A stretch of 45,551 nucleotides of DNA from JBBRMQ01 sp038230775 (lineage in GTDB: Bacteria; Acidobacteriota; Thermoanaerobaculia; Gp7-AA8), in NCBI GenBank assembly GCA_038230775.1, contig JBBRMQ010000003.1, positions 1 to 45,551 on the forward strand, given 5' to 3'. Numbering within the stretch: position 1 is the first letter of the stretch; each line of letters starts with the position of its first letter. Shown piece by piece: positions 28,253-37,424 of this stretch. The notes below the pieces were generated by a model, which was not told where the DNA came from, did not search any database, and saw nothing but the letters and a program-made list of their open reading frames with translations. Both the position numbers and the translations under genes were made by a program.

Positions 28253-30538
28253 TCAGCTGATGATCGTGCGGAATGCGCCGACGGCCTGCCGCTCGCGCTC
28301 CGGCTCATAGAGCAGCGAGTCGTCGACTCCGCCGCCTCCGGGCATCTCATCCTTCGGCTTGTGACGCAACTTCTCCATGTAGAGGTAGAAAACCGGCGTC
28401 ACGTAGAGCGTGAGCGTCTGCGAGAACAGAAGACCGCCGACGACGGCCAGACCTAACGGACGGCGGGACTCCGCGCCGGCGCCGAAGCCCATTGCAATCG
28501 GCAGCGTGCCCATGAGCGCGGCCATGGTCGTCATCATGATCGGGCGGAAACGCACGACGCACGCTTCGTAGATGGCCTCTTCGGCCGGTTTGCCCGCACG
28601 CTCGGCTTCGACGGCGTAGTCGACCATCATGATGCCGTTCTTCTTCACGAGTCCGACGAGCATGATGATGCCGACGAACGCATAGATCGACAGATCGACC
28701 TTGAAGATCAACAGCGTGAGCAGTGCGCCGAAGCCGGCGAACGGCAGCGCCGACAGAATCGTCAGCGGGTGGATGAAGCTCTCATACAGGATGCCGAGAA
28801 CCATGTAGATGACGGCGATCGCGACGATGAGCAAAATCCCGAGTCCCTGCAGCGACGACTGGAACGCCTGCGCCGTGCCCTGGAACGATGCGGAGACGCC
28901 TGCCGGCAACACTTTTCGGGCAGTCGAGTTGACCTGATCGACCGCTTCGCCGAGGGAAACGCCGTCCTTGAGCGCGAAGGAGATGGTCACCGACGGCAAT
29001 TGACCGGAATGGTTGACCGAGAGCGGGCCGAACGTCGTTCGCACGCCCGCCACGGTGTCGAGCGGCACGAGCTGGCCCGCCGGGGTGCGCAGGTACAACA
29101 TCGATAGCGCGGCCGGCGAGGTCTGGAACTTCGGATCGAGCTCCATGATGACCTGATAGGTATTGGTCGACGCGTAGATCGTGGACACCTGGCGCGCCGC
29201 GTACGCCGCGAAGAGCGCTTCCTCGACCTGTTGCGCCGACAGCCCGAGCGACGCGGCTTTCGGACGGTCGATGTCGACGAGGATCGTCGGGTTCTTCAGG
29301 AGGAGATCCGTATTGACATCGACCAGTGCCGGGAGCTTCCGCATCGCTGCGAGCATCGCATCGGATGATGCGTAAAGCACATTCGTATCCGTCGCCTGCA
29401 GCGTGTACTGGTAATTCGACGCCGACCCGCGGCCACCGAGTCGAATGGGCGGCGGGTTGCTCACATAGGCCCGGATTCCGGGGATGGCGTTCAATTTGGG
29501 GCGGAGCTGATTCACGATGTCGTCGATCGAGTCCTTGCGCTGATTCTTCGGAGTCGTCCGGATCGAGATGAACCCGGTGTTCCCCTGACCGACACGCGCG
29601 AAGTACGTCGCCACGTTCGGATTCCGGGCGACGATGCGCATCGCGGCCTGCTCGTGCAGCACGAGATCCTGAAACGAGATCCCCTGCATGGCTTCGATCG
29701 AGATCTGCACCTGTCCCTGATCCTCGTTGGGAATGAACCCCTTCGGCACGACCATAAACAGGTAAACCGTCGCCGCGAGAACGAGGAGCGAGGCGATCAT
29801 CGTCGCGCGGCGGTGACGGAAGACCGTTTTCAGTCCGCGCTCGTAGAACGCGAGGATGCCGTCGAACATCCTCTCGAACTGCTGATACATCTTCCCGTGG
29901 TGCACGTCCTTGTGGGAACGGAGAAACTTTCCGGCAAGCAGCGGCGTCAGCGACAGCGACACGAACCCGGAGACGAGGATCGCCGCGCCGATCGTCACCG
30001 CGAACTCGTGGAACAGGCGTCCGAGAATGCCGCCCATGAACAGGATGGGAATGAAGACCGCCGCGAGGGAGATCGTCATGGAGACGATGGTGAAGCCGAT
30101 CTCGCGGGATCCCGTCATCGCCGCTTCCATCGGCGGCTCGCCCATCTCCATGTGGCGCACGATGTTCTCGAGCATGACGATCGCGTCGTCGACCACGAAC
30201 CCCACCGACAGCGTCAGCGCCATCAGCGACAGGTTGTCGAGCGAGTAATCGAGCAGGTACATCACTGCGAAGGTGCCGAGGATCGACATGGGAAGCGCGA
30301 GACTGGGGATGATGGTCGCGGAGATGTTCCTCAGGAAGAGGAAGATCACCATGATCACCAGGAAGAGCGTCAGCAGCAGCGTGAACTTCACATCATTCAC
30401 GGACGCGCGGATCGACTCGGAACGGTCGCGATGGATCTGCAGGTCGACCGATGCCGGCAGCTCGCTGCGGAACTTTGGCAGCAGCTCGCGAACGCGGTCC
30501 GCGACTTCGACGGTGTTCGTCCCTGGCTGCTTCTGCAC
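28253..30538 (-). CDS. RND efflux permease, C-terminal three quarters (after amber codon)
   Basis: Same frame as the fragment at 30581-31390; only a TAG and 14 codons separate the two annotated pieces. This part could begin at a GTG (30538) but naturally continues from TAAWFKGKRGLILAVQ. It contains the porter and membrane parts of an AcrB/MdtB-like HAE1 pump: helix 4 with GFVVDDAIVMLENI (the paired proton-relay Asp residues), NEDQGQ, and further hydrophobic segments to the end. Joined with the upstream piece it gives a full-length pump of about 1045 codons. No other damage is visible, so this is a recent nonsense change, a sequence error, or readthrough. Confidence 0.9.
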   Translation of the reverse strand: MQKQPGTNTVEVADRVRELLPKFRSELPASVDLQIHRDRSESIRASVNDVKFTLLLTLFLVIMVIFLFLRNISATIIPSLALPMSILGTFAVMYLLDYSLDNLSLMALTLSVGFVVDDAIVMLENIVRHMEMGEPPMEAAMTGSREIGFTIVSMTISLAAVFIPILFMGGILGRLFHEFAVTIGAAILVSGFVSLSLTPLLAGKFLRSHKDVHHGKMYQQFERMFDGILAFYERGLKTVFRHRRATMIASLLVLAATVYLFMVVPKGFIPNEDQGQVQISIEAMQGISFQDLVLHEQAAMRIVARNPNVATYFARVGQGNTGFISIRTTPKNQRKDSIDDIVNQLRPKLNAIPGIRAYVSNPPPIRLGGRGSASNYQYTLQATDTNVLYASSDAMLAAMRKLPALVDVNTDLLLKNPTILVDIDRPKAASLGLSAQQVEEALFAAYAARQVSTIYASTNTYQVIMELDPKFQTSPAALSMLYLRTPAGQLVPLDTVAGVRTTFGPLSVNHSGQLPSVTISFALKDGVSLGEAVDQVNSTARKVLPAGVSASFQGTAQAFQSSLQGLGILLIVAIAVIYMVLGILYESFIHPLTILSALPFAGFGALLTLLIFKVDLSIYAFVGIIMLVGLVKKNGIMMVDYAVEAERAGKPAEEAIYEACVVRFRPIMMTTMAALMGTLPIAMGFGAGAESRRPLGLAVVGGLLFSQTLTLYVTPVFYLYMEKLRHKPKDEMPGGGGVDDSLLYEPERERQAVGAFRTIIS

Positions 30539-30580
30539 CGCGAGGATCAGGCCGCGCTTGCCCTTGAACCATGCCGCGGT

Positions 30581-31390
30581 CTAGTTGTTCTCGACGTCAT
30601 CCAGCACGCGGCCTAACTCCTCGAGATGCACCGGCGCACCATTGCGATACGCCACGGTGATCGGGCGGTAGTCCGCGGCTTTGAAGAGTTGTCCCGTCGC
30701 CTGGATGGTGTAGGCGCGATCAGCATTCGTGAGATTGCCCGTCGGCAGGTTGACGTTGCTGCTTCTGACCGCGCTGACGATCTCGTCGATGCCGATGCCG
30801 CGCGACGCGATCTGTTGCGGGTCGAGCTGAATGCGCACCGCGTATTTCTGGGAGCCGTAGACCTGCACCTGCGCGACGCCCGGAACCGTCGAGATGCGCT
30901 GCGCCATCCGGTTCTCGCCGTATTCGTCCAGTTCGTACAGCGGCATGGTCTCGGACGTCAACGCGAGGTAGAAAACAGGCTGATCAGCAGGATTGACCTT
31001 GTTGTATGAGGGCGGCGAGGGCATGTTCGGCGGCAACTGCCGCGCCGCGGCGGCGATCGCCGACTGGACATCCTGCGCGGCCGCATCGAGGCTGCGCGAG
31101 AGATTGAACTGCAGTGTGATCTGCGTCGAACCGAGGCTGCTGGCCGAGGTCATCGAGTCGAGGCCGGCGATGGTGGAGAATTGCCGCTCGAGCGGAGTGG
31201 CCACGGCGGAGGCCATCGTCTGGGGGTTCGCGCCCGGCAGACCGGCTGAAACCTGGATCGTCGGGAAGTCGACGTTCGGCAGATCGCTGACCGGTAGACG
31301 GCGGTACGCCATGATGCCGAACAGAACGATCGCCACCATGACCAGCGTCGTCATGACCGGGCGTTTGATGAAGATGGCGGCGATGTTCAT
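30581..31390 (-). CDS. RND efflux permease, N-terminal quarter (ends at amber codon)
   Basis: The first 269 codons of the pump: N-terminal helix AAIFIKRPVMTTLVMVAIVL, then the PN1 porter subdomain with LPNVDFPTIQVSAGLPGA and ATPLERQFSTIAGLDSMTS, ending EELGRVLDDVENN at a TAG (30581-30583). In related permeases this position lies in the middle of the protein and is normally a sense codon (I expect Lys, AAG), so a single A-to-T change explains it. On its own this fragment would not be a working transporter. It lies 13 bases downstream of the adaptor gene. Confidence 0.9.
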   Translation of the reverse strand: MNIAAIFIKRPVMTTLVMVAIVLFGIMAYRRLPVSDLPNVDFPTIQVSAGLPGANPQTMASAVATPLERQFSTIAGLDSMTSASSLGSTQITLQFNLSRSLDAAAQDVQSAIAAAARQLPPNMPSPPSYNKVNPADQPVFYLALTSETMPLYELDEYGENRMAQRISTVPGVAQVQVYGSQKYAVRIQLDPQQIASRGIGIDEIVSAVRSSNVNLPTGNLTNADRAYTIQATGQLFKAADYRPITVAYRNGAPVHLEELGRVLDDVENN

Positions 31391-31403
31391 GGTCGGCGGC
31401 GTA

Positions 31404-32492
31404 CTACGGCGCGTTCTTGATTTCCACTTTACTCTTCGGCGTCAGCCGCAATTGTCCGTCGGTGACGACGGTCTCTCCCGGAGTAATGCCCGAAGCGATG
31501 ATCGAGATGTCCTGAACGGATTCCGCGACGCTCACCGCCCGCATCTCGACCGACCGATCGAGCTTCACGACGTACAGGTACTGTCCGCGCTGCCCGGTCT
31601 GGACGGCCTGCGACGGCACGACGACGGCATTCGGCCTCTCCTGCAGCGTCACCGCGACGGTGACGAACTGGCCGGGCCACAGCGCGCGGTTCTGGTTCTC
31701 GAACGTTGCCTTCAACGTGATCGTGCCCGTGGTCGTATCGACCTGATTGTTGATGAACGTCAGGTGCCCCGTCGCCAGCGGTGCGCTGCTCTGCTGCGAC
31801 ATCGCCGTAACCGGAACGTTCGAGAAGCCGCGCGCGCGGACCTGTGAGAGCTGCGTCTCCGGAACGGAAAACTGCACGTAGACCGGACTGATCTGGTTGA
31901 TGACGACGAGCGGTGTCGGATCGTTCGGATGCACGATGTTGCCGGCATGCACCTGTACGCTGCCGGTGCGGCCGGTCATCGGCGACCGGATGTCGCAGTA
32001 CGAGAGCTGCAATCGCGCGGTCTCGACCGCGGCGACGTCGGCGTCGACGGTCGCGCTGGCTGCCGCCGCGCCGGCGGTGAATCGCTCGTAGTCCTCTTTC
32101 GTCACGTAGTCTTTTTTCACCAGGTCGGCGTATCGCGCGGCTTCGGACTCCGCATTGCGCAAGCGCGCATGGTCGCGCGCGAGATTGGCCTGCGCCTGGG
32201 AGAGCGCGGCCTGATACGGGCGAGGATCGATGAGAAAGAGACGATCCTCTTTCGCCACGTCCTGTCCCTCGCGGAACAGCACGTTCATCAATTGCCCGGT
32301 GACCAGCGCATGCACCTCGACGCTGGTCAGCGGCTGCACGCGCCCGATGGCGCGCACCTGCACCGGCATGCTCTTCTGCTGCGCGACGGCAATCGTGACA
32401 GGGACCGTATCGTCCTTCGGCTTCTGTTTGTTGCCGCTGCACGCCATTGCGATCATCGCCACAAGCGCGATCGCTCGTTTCCCGAATGTCAT
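31404..32492 (-). CDS. RND efflux periplasmic adaptor (membrane fusion protein)
   Basis: A 362-residue adaptor of the MdtA/AcrA family. It begins as a lipoprotein or signal-anchored protein (MTFGKRAIALVAMIAMACSG, Cys18 as probable lipidation site). The barrel-sandwich half motifs VHALVTGQLMNVLFREGQDV and LSYCDIRSPMTGRTGSVQVH frame a coiled-coil hairpin (about 95-165). The end carries beta-barrel strands with PNAVVVPSQAVQTG. The start at 32492 overlaps the stop of the outer-membrane-factor gene as ATGA. It links the pump permease to the outer-membrane channel; substrates probably toxic compounds, unproven. Confidence 0.94.
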   Translation of the reverse strand: MTFGKRAIALVAMIAMACSGNKQKPKDDTVPVTIAVAQQKSMPVQVRAIGRVQPLTSVEVHALVTGQLMNVLFREGQDVAKEDRLFLIDPRPYQAALSQAQANLARDHARLRNAESEAARYADLVKKDYVTKEDYERFTAGAAAASATVDADVAAVETARLQLSYCDIRSPMTGRTGSVQVHAGNIVHPNDPTPLVVINQISPVYVQFSVPETQLSQVRARGFSNVPVTAMSQQSSAPLATGHLTFINNQVDTTTGTITLKATFENQNRALWPGQFVTVAVTLQERPNAVVVPSQAVQTGQRGQYLYVVKLDRSVEMRAVSVAESVQDISIIASGITPGETVVTDGQLRLTPKSKVEIKNAP

Positions 32493-33841
32493 CGTGTCTC
32501 TCCCGGGCGCGGCCCGAGCTTGCCGGTGTCGTGCGCAAGCTGCGCGACCGCAACGAACCAGTCCGCCCGCGCCTGGACTTCCTGCGCTCGCGCGCTTTCC
32601 ACCGCGGCCTGCGCCGTCAGCAATTCGATGATCGTTCCCACGCCGTTCCGGTAGCGTCCCTGTGCGACGTCGAGCGATTCCTGCGCGCTCTGCAGCAGGT
32701 CGCGGCTCGTCTTGACGCGTGCGGCCGCGGTGTTGAGAGCGTAGTAGCTCGACCATACCTCCAACGCCACCTGCTGCTGCACATTCCGCGCATCCTCGAC
32801 CGCGATCTCGGCGCCGAGCTGGGCCGCGCGTACGTCGTAGAGATTACGGAAACCCGTGAACAGCGGAAAGCGCACCGCGACGCCGATCGAATACGGGCTT
32901 GGCGTACTCGCTGCCCCATTGACGAACGTCTTCGAAGCTCCCGCGGTCAATCCCACGGACGGCATATACGACGACCTCACGGCCTGCACCCTCGCCTCGG
33001 CCCGCTCCACCGCGGCGCGAACCGCGCCGAGCTCCGGGCGATCGACCTGGGCCTGCGCGATCAACGCATCGACGGCTTGTGCCACTTCGCGTACCGGCGC
33101 TTCCGCCGGAAGCGCGCCGGGATCAATCGGCGTCGTGACGGGAACGGCGAGCGCCGTGGCCAGAAGACCCTGCTGCTGGTGCAGACCGCCTTCGATGGTC
33201 TCGTAGTTGAGTTGCGCCTGCGAGAGCGCGGTGCGCGCTTCGAGGACATCGGCGACTGTCGCGACGCCGGCGTTGTGGCGCGCATCGGCCGCATCGACGC
33301 TCGCCTGGCGCTCCCTCAGCGTCGCGCGCTGCGCTTCGAGCAATGCCTTGGCGTTGAGCACACCGTAGTAGGCGCGTTCGGTTCGAAGCACAACGTCCTG
33401 AAGGATCTGATTGTGCGTGTAGTCCGCGGCGATGAGAGCCTCACGCGCCTGCTCGATGTTCGCTGCACGTCCGCCGAAGTCGAACAGCAGGTACGTCAGT
33501 GCGAGCGAGGGGCCGTAGGTGGTCGCATGCTGCGTGCGGTTGACGGCGCCGCCGGCGTCGATGCCCGGCAGGAGAGCGGAACGCGCGCTGCCGAGATTTT
33601 CCAGCGCCTGACGCGCTTCGAGCCAGGCGGCGCGCGTGTTCGGGTTGTTGGTCAGCGCAATGTCGATCGCGCGGTCCAGCGTGAGCGGCGTGTCGATGGC
33701 CGGCGTCACGCGTTCGGCGATCGCGCGAGGAACGACCGACGGAACCCATGGAATCGATGGCGACGGCGCGGTCGACGGATGGTCGAAGTTGCTGGCACAT
33801 CCCGCGAGAAGCAGCGCCGCACAGCAAATGGCGCGATTCAT
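32489..33841 (-). CDS. TolC/OprM-like outer-membrane factor lipoprotein
   Basis: A 450-residue outer-membrane efflux channel. A lipoprotein signal peptide with LLLAGCAS (Cys15) is followed by the two-copy OEP pattern: RAIDIALTNNPNTRAAWLEA in the first half and QAQVDRPELGAVRAAVERAE in the second, with long alpha-helical stretches typical of the trimeric channel. Start ATG at 33841 overlaps the TetR stop as ATGA, and its own stop overlaps the adaptor start in the same way, so regulator, channel and adaptor are translationally chained. Confidence 0.94.
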   Translation of the reverse strand: MNRAICCAALLLAGCASNFDHPSTAPSPSIPWVPSVVPRAIAERVTPAIDTPLTLDRAIDIALTNNPNTRAAWLEARQALENLGSARSALLPGIDAGGAVNRTQHATTYGPSLALTYLLFDFGGRAANIEQAREALIAADYTHNQILQDVVLRTERAYYGVLNAKALLEAQRATLRERQASVDAADARHNAGVATVADVLEARTALSQAQLNYETIEGGLHQQQGLLATALAVPVTTPIDPGALPAEAPVREVAQAVDALIAQAQVDRPELGAVRAAVERAEARVQAVRSSYMPSVGLTAGASKTFVNGAASTPSPYSIGVAVRFPLFTGFRNLYDVRAAQLGAEIAVEDARNVQQQVALEVWSSYYALNTAAARVKTSRDLLQSAQESLDVAQGRYRNGVGTIIELLTAQAAVESARAQEVQARADWFVAVAQLAHDTGKLGPRPGETR

Positions 33842-34434
33842 CGCTTCCTCCGCAGACCTTTGATGAAGACATCCGACAGCAGCGTTGCGTCATCCTCGAC
33901 AGCGGCCGGCTTCCCGGTGAGCAGACGCTGATTCACGAGCGCGAGATTCGACTCGATGAACATCGCGGCCACGTTGTGAGGATCGACGTCCCGGAACACA
34001 TTGCCGCGAACGCCTTCGCGGATGACGCGCGCCACTTCCTGCACCATGCGACGGTAGCGATCACTCTGAAAACGGCTGGACTGCACGCGCGTCACCTCGC
34101 GCTCGTAAAGAAGGATGCGGAACACGTCGCGATGTTCGTCGAAGTACGACAGGTAGAGAATCGAGTACGCGCGAAGCTTGCCATCGGCGGTGCCGTCTCC
34201 GTGGAGAATCTCCTCGATCTTCGTGGTCAGCGGGGCGAGCGCGGATTCCTTGACCTCCTCGAGCAACTCCTGCTTGTCGCGATAGTGCAGATAGACGGTG
34301 CCCTTCGCGATGCCCACTTCCTGCGCCACGCGCTCCATCGTCACGCTTTTGAGACCCTCGCGGCACAAGAGACGGATCACTGCCTCCTGGATGCTCTGCC
34401 GCTTGTGGTCCTGCCAGAGGGTTCGCGCGTTCAT
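33838..34434 (-). CDS. TetR/AcrR family repressor of the efflux operon
   Basis: A 198-residue regulator with an N-terminal helix-turn-helix (SVTMERVAQEVGIAKGTVYL, then HYRDKQELL) and a ligand-binding helical domain that I cannot assign to a compound class. It is the first gene of a tetR/outer-membrane factor/adaptor/permease operon, the common self-repressed layout. An inverted repeat TGACCGGACGGTCA overlaps its own start codon and is the likely binding site. Drug or bile-type effectors are usual for the family, but the actual ligand is unknown. Confidence 0.94.
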   Translation of the reverse strand: MNARTLWQDHKRQSIQEAVIRLLCREGLKSVTMERVAQEVGIAKGTVYLHYRDKQELLEEVKESALAPLTTKIEEILHGDGTADGKLRAYSILYLSYFDEHRDVFRILLYEREVTRVQSSRFQSDRYRRMVQEVARVIREGVRGNVFRDVDPHNVAAMFIESNLALVNQRLLTGKPAAVEDDATLLSDVFIKGLRRKR

Positions 34435-34447
34435 GACCGGACGGTCA
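34434..34447. promoter_or_regulatory. Probable TetR operator overlapping tetR start
   Basis: TGACCG-GA-CGGTCA: perfect 6-base arms around a 2-base centre. The first base is the last base (complement of A) of the tetR ATG, so a bound repressor would block both RNA polymerase and initiation. A further ATGGTCAT half-like word lies at 34461-34468. Palindromes of the TGACC-N4-GGTCA type are usual targets of AcrR-type regulators. Confidence 0.6.
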
Positions 34448-34487
34448 TATTACGCACCTCATGGTCATTCGTTGAAACGAAGCTGTG

Positions 34488-37139
34488 TCAGTGAGGGCGA
34501 GCGGAGGTCCAGTTCTGCACCAGCGTGATCGGTAACTTGACTTCGTCTTTGATGGAGTTGTTGACGAGGATGCGCTGGCCGTCCGGAGAGAGCGCGAAGT
34601 GCTGATCCGGACCCCCTTTCGGATGCATGTCGAACAGCGGCTTCGGGATCCCGGCCTCGAACGTCGCGGCCGTCGTGACCGGGGTGAGCATCAGCTTCCC
34701 TCCCGGCGCTTCATAAAGGATCTCGTCACCCTTCGGACCCCAGCGCGGCCTGAAACCACCTTCGGTTGAGACCTGCCACTTTCCGCCTGACGCCGGAAAT
34801 GACTGGACATAGATCTGAAGCTTGCCCGATTCATCTGATTGATAGGCAAGCCACTTTCCGTTGGGAGAAAAGTGGGCATTCGACTCTAAGAATTGCGTTT
34901 GAAGGAATGGAACGGGCTTTTTGTCTGCAAGGGAGTACGTCCACAAGTCAAATCCCGTTTTCGACTCGGGATCGATGTTCTGAAATGCGATGAAGCGGCC
35001 GTCGAGCGAGAGATCCGTTCCAATGGTGAATCCCGGCATGCGAATGACTTCCTCGTCTTGCCCAAGACCCGAGGCTCCCTTTCGATAAACGTCACCCGCA
35101 TCTTTGCGGTTCGATGTGAAGTAGACGTATTTGTCATCGGGCGCCCAGAGCGGAAAGAAATCGTTCGCTGGATCGAATGTCAGCCGTGTTGAAGTGCCGC
35201 GCGCCAGGTCGACGGTCCAAATGTCGGCGGTACTCATGTTTTGCTCCGTCACCGCGACGGCGATTTTCTTGCCGTCGTGGGAAATGCTGGCGAAGCGATA
35301 ATCGGCGGGCGCGCCGATGTTGCCGATCAGCTTGCCGCTGCGGTCAAACCATTGGAGCTGGGAAAGGCCGAGCGCGCCGCCGCTCTGATACGCGAGCTCG
35401 CCCTGCTCGGATACCGAGAACACTGTGGCGTTGAACGACGTCGAACGTACCTCATCGGCGACCGGAAAGACCTCCCCCGTCAGCCGCAGCTGCGTCGCAT
35501 CGAACGGCTGCGCCATAAGGGTCTGTCCGCTTCGGAACAGGAGGTATCCGGGCGGGGCATACGCTGCCGACGAAGACGTCGCCACCAGCTTGGTCCGCGC
35601 CGTCGATTCGATCGACATCGCGTGGATGCTACTCACGTTGTAGAAACTGCCTCCCGACAATGCCAGGAAAATAAAATGTTTCCCGTCGGGAAGAAAGAAC
35701 GGCCAGCGGTGGCTCGTCTCGTTCGTTGCGAACGCCGTAATCCGTGTGGGCGCGCCGCCCGCCGCCGGCACTTTGTACAAAACGCCATTGGCCATTGGCG
35801 CGAACACGATGACGCCACCGCGGCCCCACGATCCGCCCCGCGCCGAAACGGCATCGCAGACGATCTGCGGCGGACCACCGGCGGTGTCGATCTTCTTCAA
35901 CTTGCCGCCGGCGAAAAAGGCGAGGTAGCGGCTGTCAGGTGACCAGAAGGGTGCGTAGGCGTCCTCAGTGCCGGCAAGCGATTGCGCGCCGAGCGAGTGC
36001 AGCGGCCGGACCCAGATCGTTCGTTTTCCGGAAGCATCAATGGCCAGGAACGCGATTCGCCTGCCGTCGGGCGAAAGGACGGGCGGACCGGAGTCAAAAT
36101 CAAAGTCTGTCTTCTCCGGCGCCAGGATCGATGTGGTGATCGCTTCGTGTGGTCGCGACGTCTCGCGGTACCACAACGCCCCGAACGTCGCCGCCGCGAC
36201 GGCCGCAACCATCGCAGCGACCAGCCACAGCGACTCGCGATGCCGCCTCCGCGCCGCGACAGGAGCGGCGACCCCGGCGAGCGATCCCCCTTCCGCGATC
36301 CAGCGCAGTTGCAGAAGCACGTCGTGCGCGGTCTGCCAGCGTTCGTCCGGTTCTTTGGCCAGACACGTGCGAATCAGGCGATCGAGCGCGGGCGGCGAGA
36401 GAGGCTGCACCGACGTGATCGGCGGCGGCTCGTGCTCGAGAATCGCTGCGATCAAGCTGACCTTGCTCTTCCCCAGGAACGCCTTGCGTCCGGTGACCAT
36501 CTCGTAGAGCACGCATCCCAGGGCAAAGATGTCGGTGCGGGCGTCGGCTTCGTTTCCTTCGAGCTGCTCCGGCGCCATGTACTGGAACGTACCGACGATG
36601 GTGCCTTCCTGCGTTAATGAACGCTGCTCCGTGGCGAAAGAGGACTGAGGACTGAGGATTGAAGATTGGGGTTTCGCGAGTCCGAAATCGAGCAGCTTCG
36701 CTCCCGTCGGAGTGAGGATTACGTTGCCGGGCTTCAGATCGCGATGGACGATCGCATGCTTGTGCGCCTTCTCGAGAGCGCTGGTGATCTGAATGCCGAT
36801 CGCGAGCGCATCTTCGATCGGAATGGGGCCGCGGGCGATGCGTTCCGCCAGCGTTTCCCCTTCCAGGTACTCCATCACAAGGTAGTCCACCCCGTCCTGT
36901 TGCCCGACGTCGTGGAGCGTGCAGATGTTGGGATGCGTCAGGCTGGAGATCGATTTCGCCTCTCGCTCGAAACGCGATCGAAGCTGCGCGTCCTGCGCGA
37001 ACTCGGCGGGCAGGACTTTGATCGCAACCGTCCGCTCGAGCCGTGTGTCGCGCGCCCGATAAACCTCCCCCATCCCGCCTGCCCCGGCAGACGCCACAAT
37101 TTCGTAGGGTCCCAGACGGCTTCCCGCAGCGAGCGTCAT
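34488..37139 (-). CDS. Ser/Thr protein kinase with membrane helix and TolB-like propeller
   Basis: An 883-residue kinase of the PknB type. The kinase domain has the glycine loop SAGAGGMGEV (17-26), Lys41 in VAIK, HRDLKPGN (132-139), DFG (151-153) and APE (189-191), so it looks active. Residues 157-168 (PQSSILSPQSSF), between DFG and APE, are encoded by a GGACTGA heptamer array. A transmembrane helix follows at about 300-320 (SLWLVAAMVAAVAAATFGAL), then a TolB/WD40-like propeller with LSPDGRRIAFLA-type repeats, facing the periplasm. Chosen start ATG 37139; ATG 37163 adds eight residues. Same strand and 53 bases upstream of tetR. Confidence 0.94.
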   Translation of the reverse strand: MTLAAGSRLGPYEIVASAGAGGMGEVYRARDTRLERTVAIKVLPAEFAQDAQLRSRFEREAKSISSLTHPNICTLHDVGQQDGVDYLVMEYLEGETLAERIARGPIPIEDALAIGIQITSALEKAHKHAIVHRDLKPGNVILTPTGAKLLDFGLAKPQSSILSPQSSFATEQRSLTQEGTIVGTFQYMAPEQLEGNEADARTDIFALGCVLYEMVTGRKAFLGKSKVSLIAAILEHEPPPITSVQPLSPPALDRLIRTCLAKEPDERWQTAHDVLLQLRWIAEGGSLAGVAAPVAARRRHRESLWLVAAMVAAVAAATFGALWYRETSRPHEAITTSILAPEKTDFDFDSGPPVLSPDGRRIAFLAIDASGKRTIWVRPLHSLGAQSLAGTEDAYAPFWSPDSRYLAFFAGGKLKKIDTAGGPPQIVCDAVSARGGSWGRGGVIVFAPMANGVLYKVPAAGGAPTRITAFATNETSHRWPFFLPDGKHFIFLALSGGSFYNVSSIHAMSIESTARTKLVATSSSAAYAPPGYLLFRSGQTLMAQPFDATQLRLTGEVFPVADEVRSTSFNATVFSVSEQGELAYQSGGALGLSQLQWFDRSGKLIGNIGAPADYRFASISHDGKKIAVAVTEQNMSTADIWTVDLARGTSTRLTFDPANDFFPLWAPDDKYVYFTSNRKDAGDVYRKGASGLGQDEEVIRMPGFTIGTDLSLDGRFIAFQNIDPESKTGFDLWTYSLADKKPVPFLQTQFLESNAHFSPNGKWLAYQSDESGKLQIYVQSFPASGGKWQVSTEGGFRPRWGPKGDEILYEAPGGKLMLTPVTTAATFEAGIPKPLFDMHPKGGPDQHFALSPDGQRILVNNSIKDEVKLPITLVQNWTSARPH
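36642..36669. repeat. GGACTGA heptamers inside the kinase activation loop
   Basis: GGACTGA, GGACTGA, GGATTGA, AGATTGG in phase. On the coding strand they read as the peptide PQSSILSPQSSF of the kinase. Because 7 is not a multiple of 3, three units (21 bases) are needed to keep the frame, which the sequence does by combining with flanking bases. Confidence 0.75.
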
Positions 37140-37169
37140 GTTGGTGTGCAACGAGAATATCATCCGCTC

Positions 37170-37424
37170 ATGCCGTGCGATCACACGCAACCGCAGGACG
37201 TGATGAGCCAGGCTGAGGCTTGGTTGCGCGATCACGACATCGCATCCGATCGATGGCCGGGAACGCAGGTGCGCTACGGCGAAAACACTCCTGGCGGGAT
37301 GTGGGCCTCGATCGCGTACGAGCTCGAGCGTCGCGGCAAGGAATGGGTCGTCACCAGACTCGATCGCAACCGCGAGCCGCTCGACGACGCCGACTGCGGC
37401 TTGGTCGTGGAACTGGGAAGCTGA
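37170..37424 (+). CDS. Small hypothetical protein (84 residues)
   Basis: An ORF from ATG 37170 (alternative ATG 37203, codon 12) to TGA 37424. The product has a helical N-terminal half (MSQAEAWLRDHDI) and beta-like segments VRYGENTPGGMWASIAYELE and EWVVTRLDRNREPL. I do not recognise a family. It is read divergently from the kinase, the two starts being 30 bases apart. The high G+C third position and the even length match the neighbours, so it is probably real. A 9-base inverted repeat (GGGAAGCTG/CAGCTTCCC) includes its stop codon. Confidence 0.6.
   Translation: MPCDHTQPQDVMSQAEAWLRDHDIASDRWPGTQVRYGENTPGGMWASIAYELERRGKEWVVTRLDRNREPLDDADCGLVVELGS

Noticed and set aside
32493..32756. N-terminal extension of the adaptor protein to 32756
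   Set aside because: It runs through the outer-membrane-factor gene in another frame, and the signal peptide starts at 32492.
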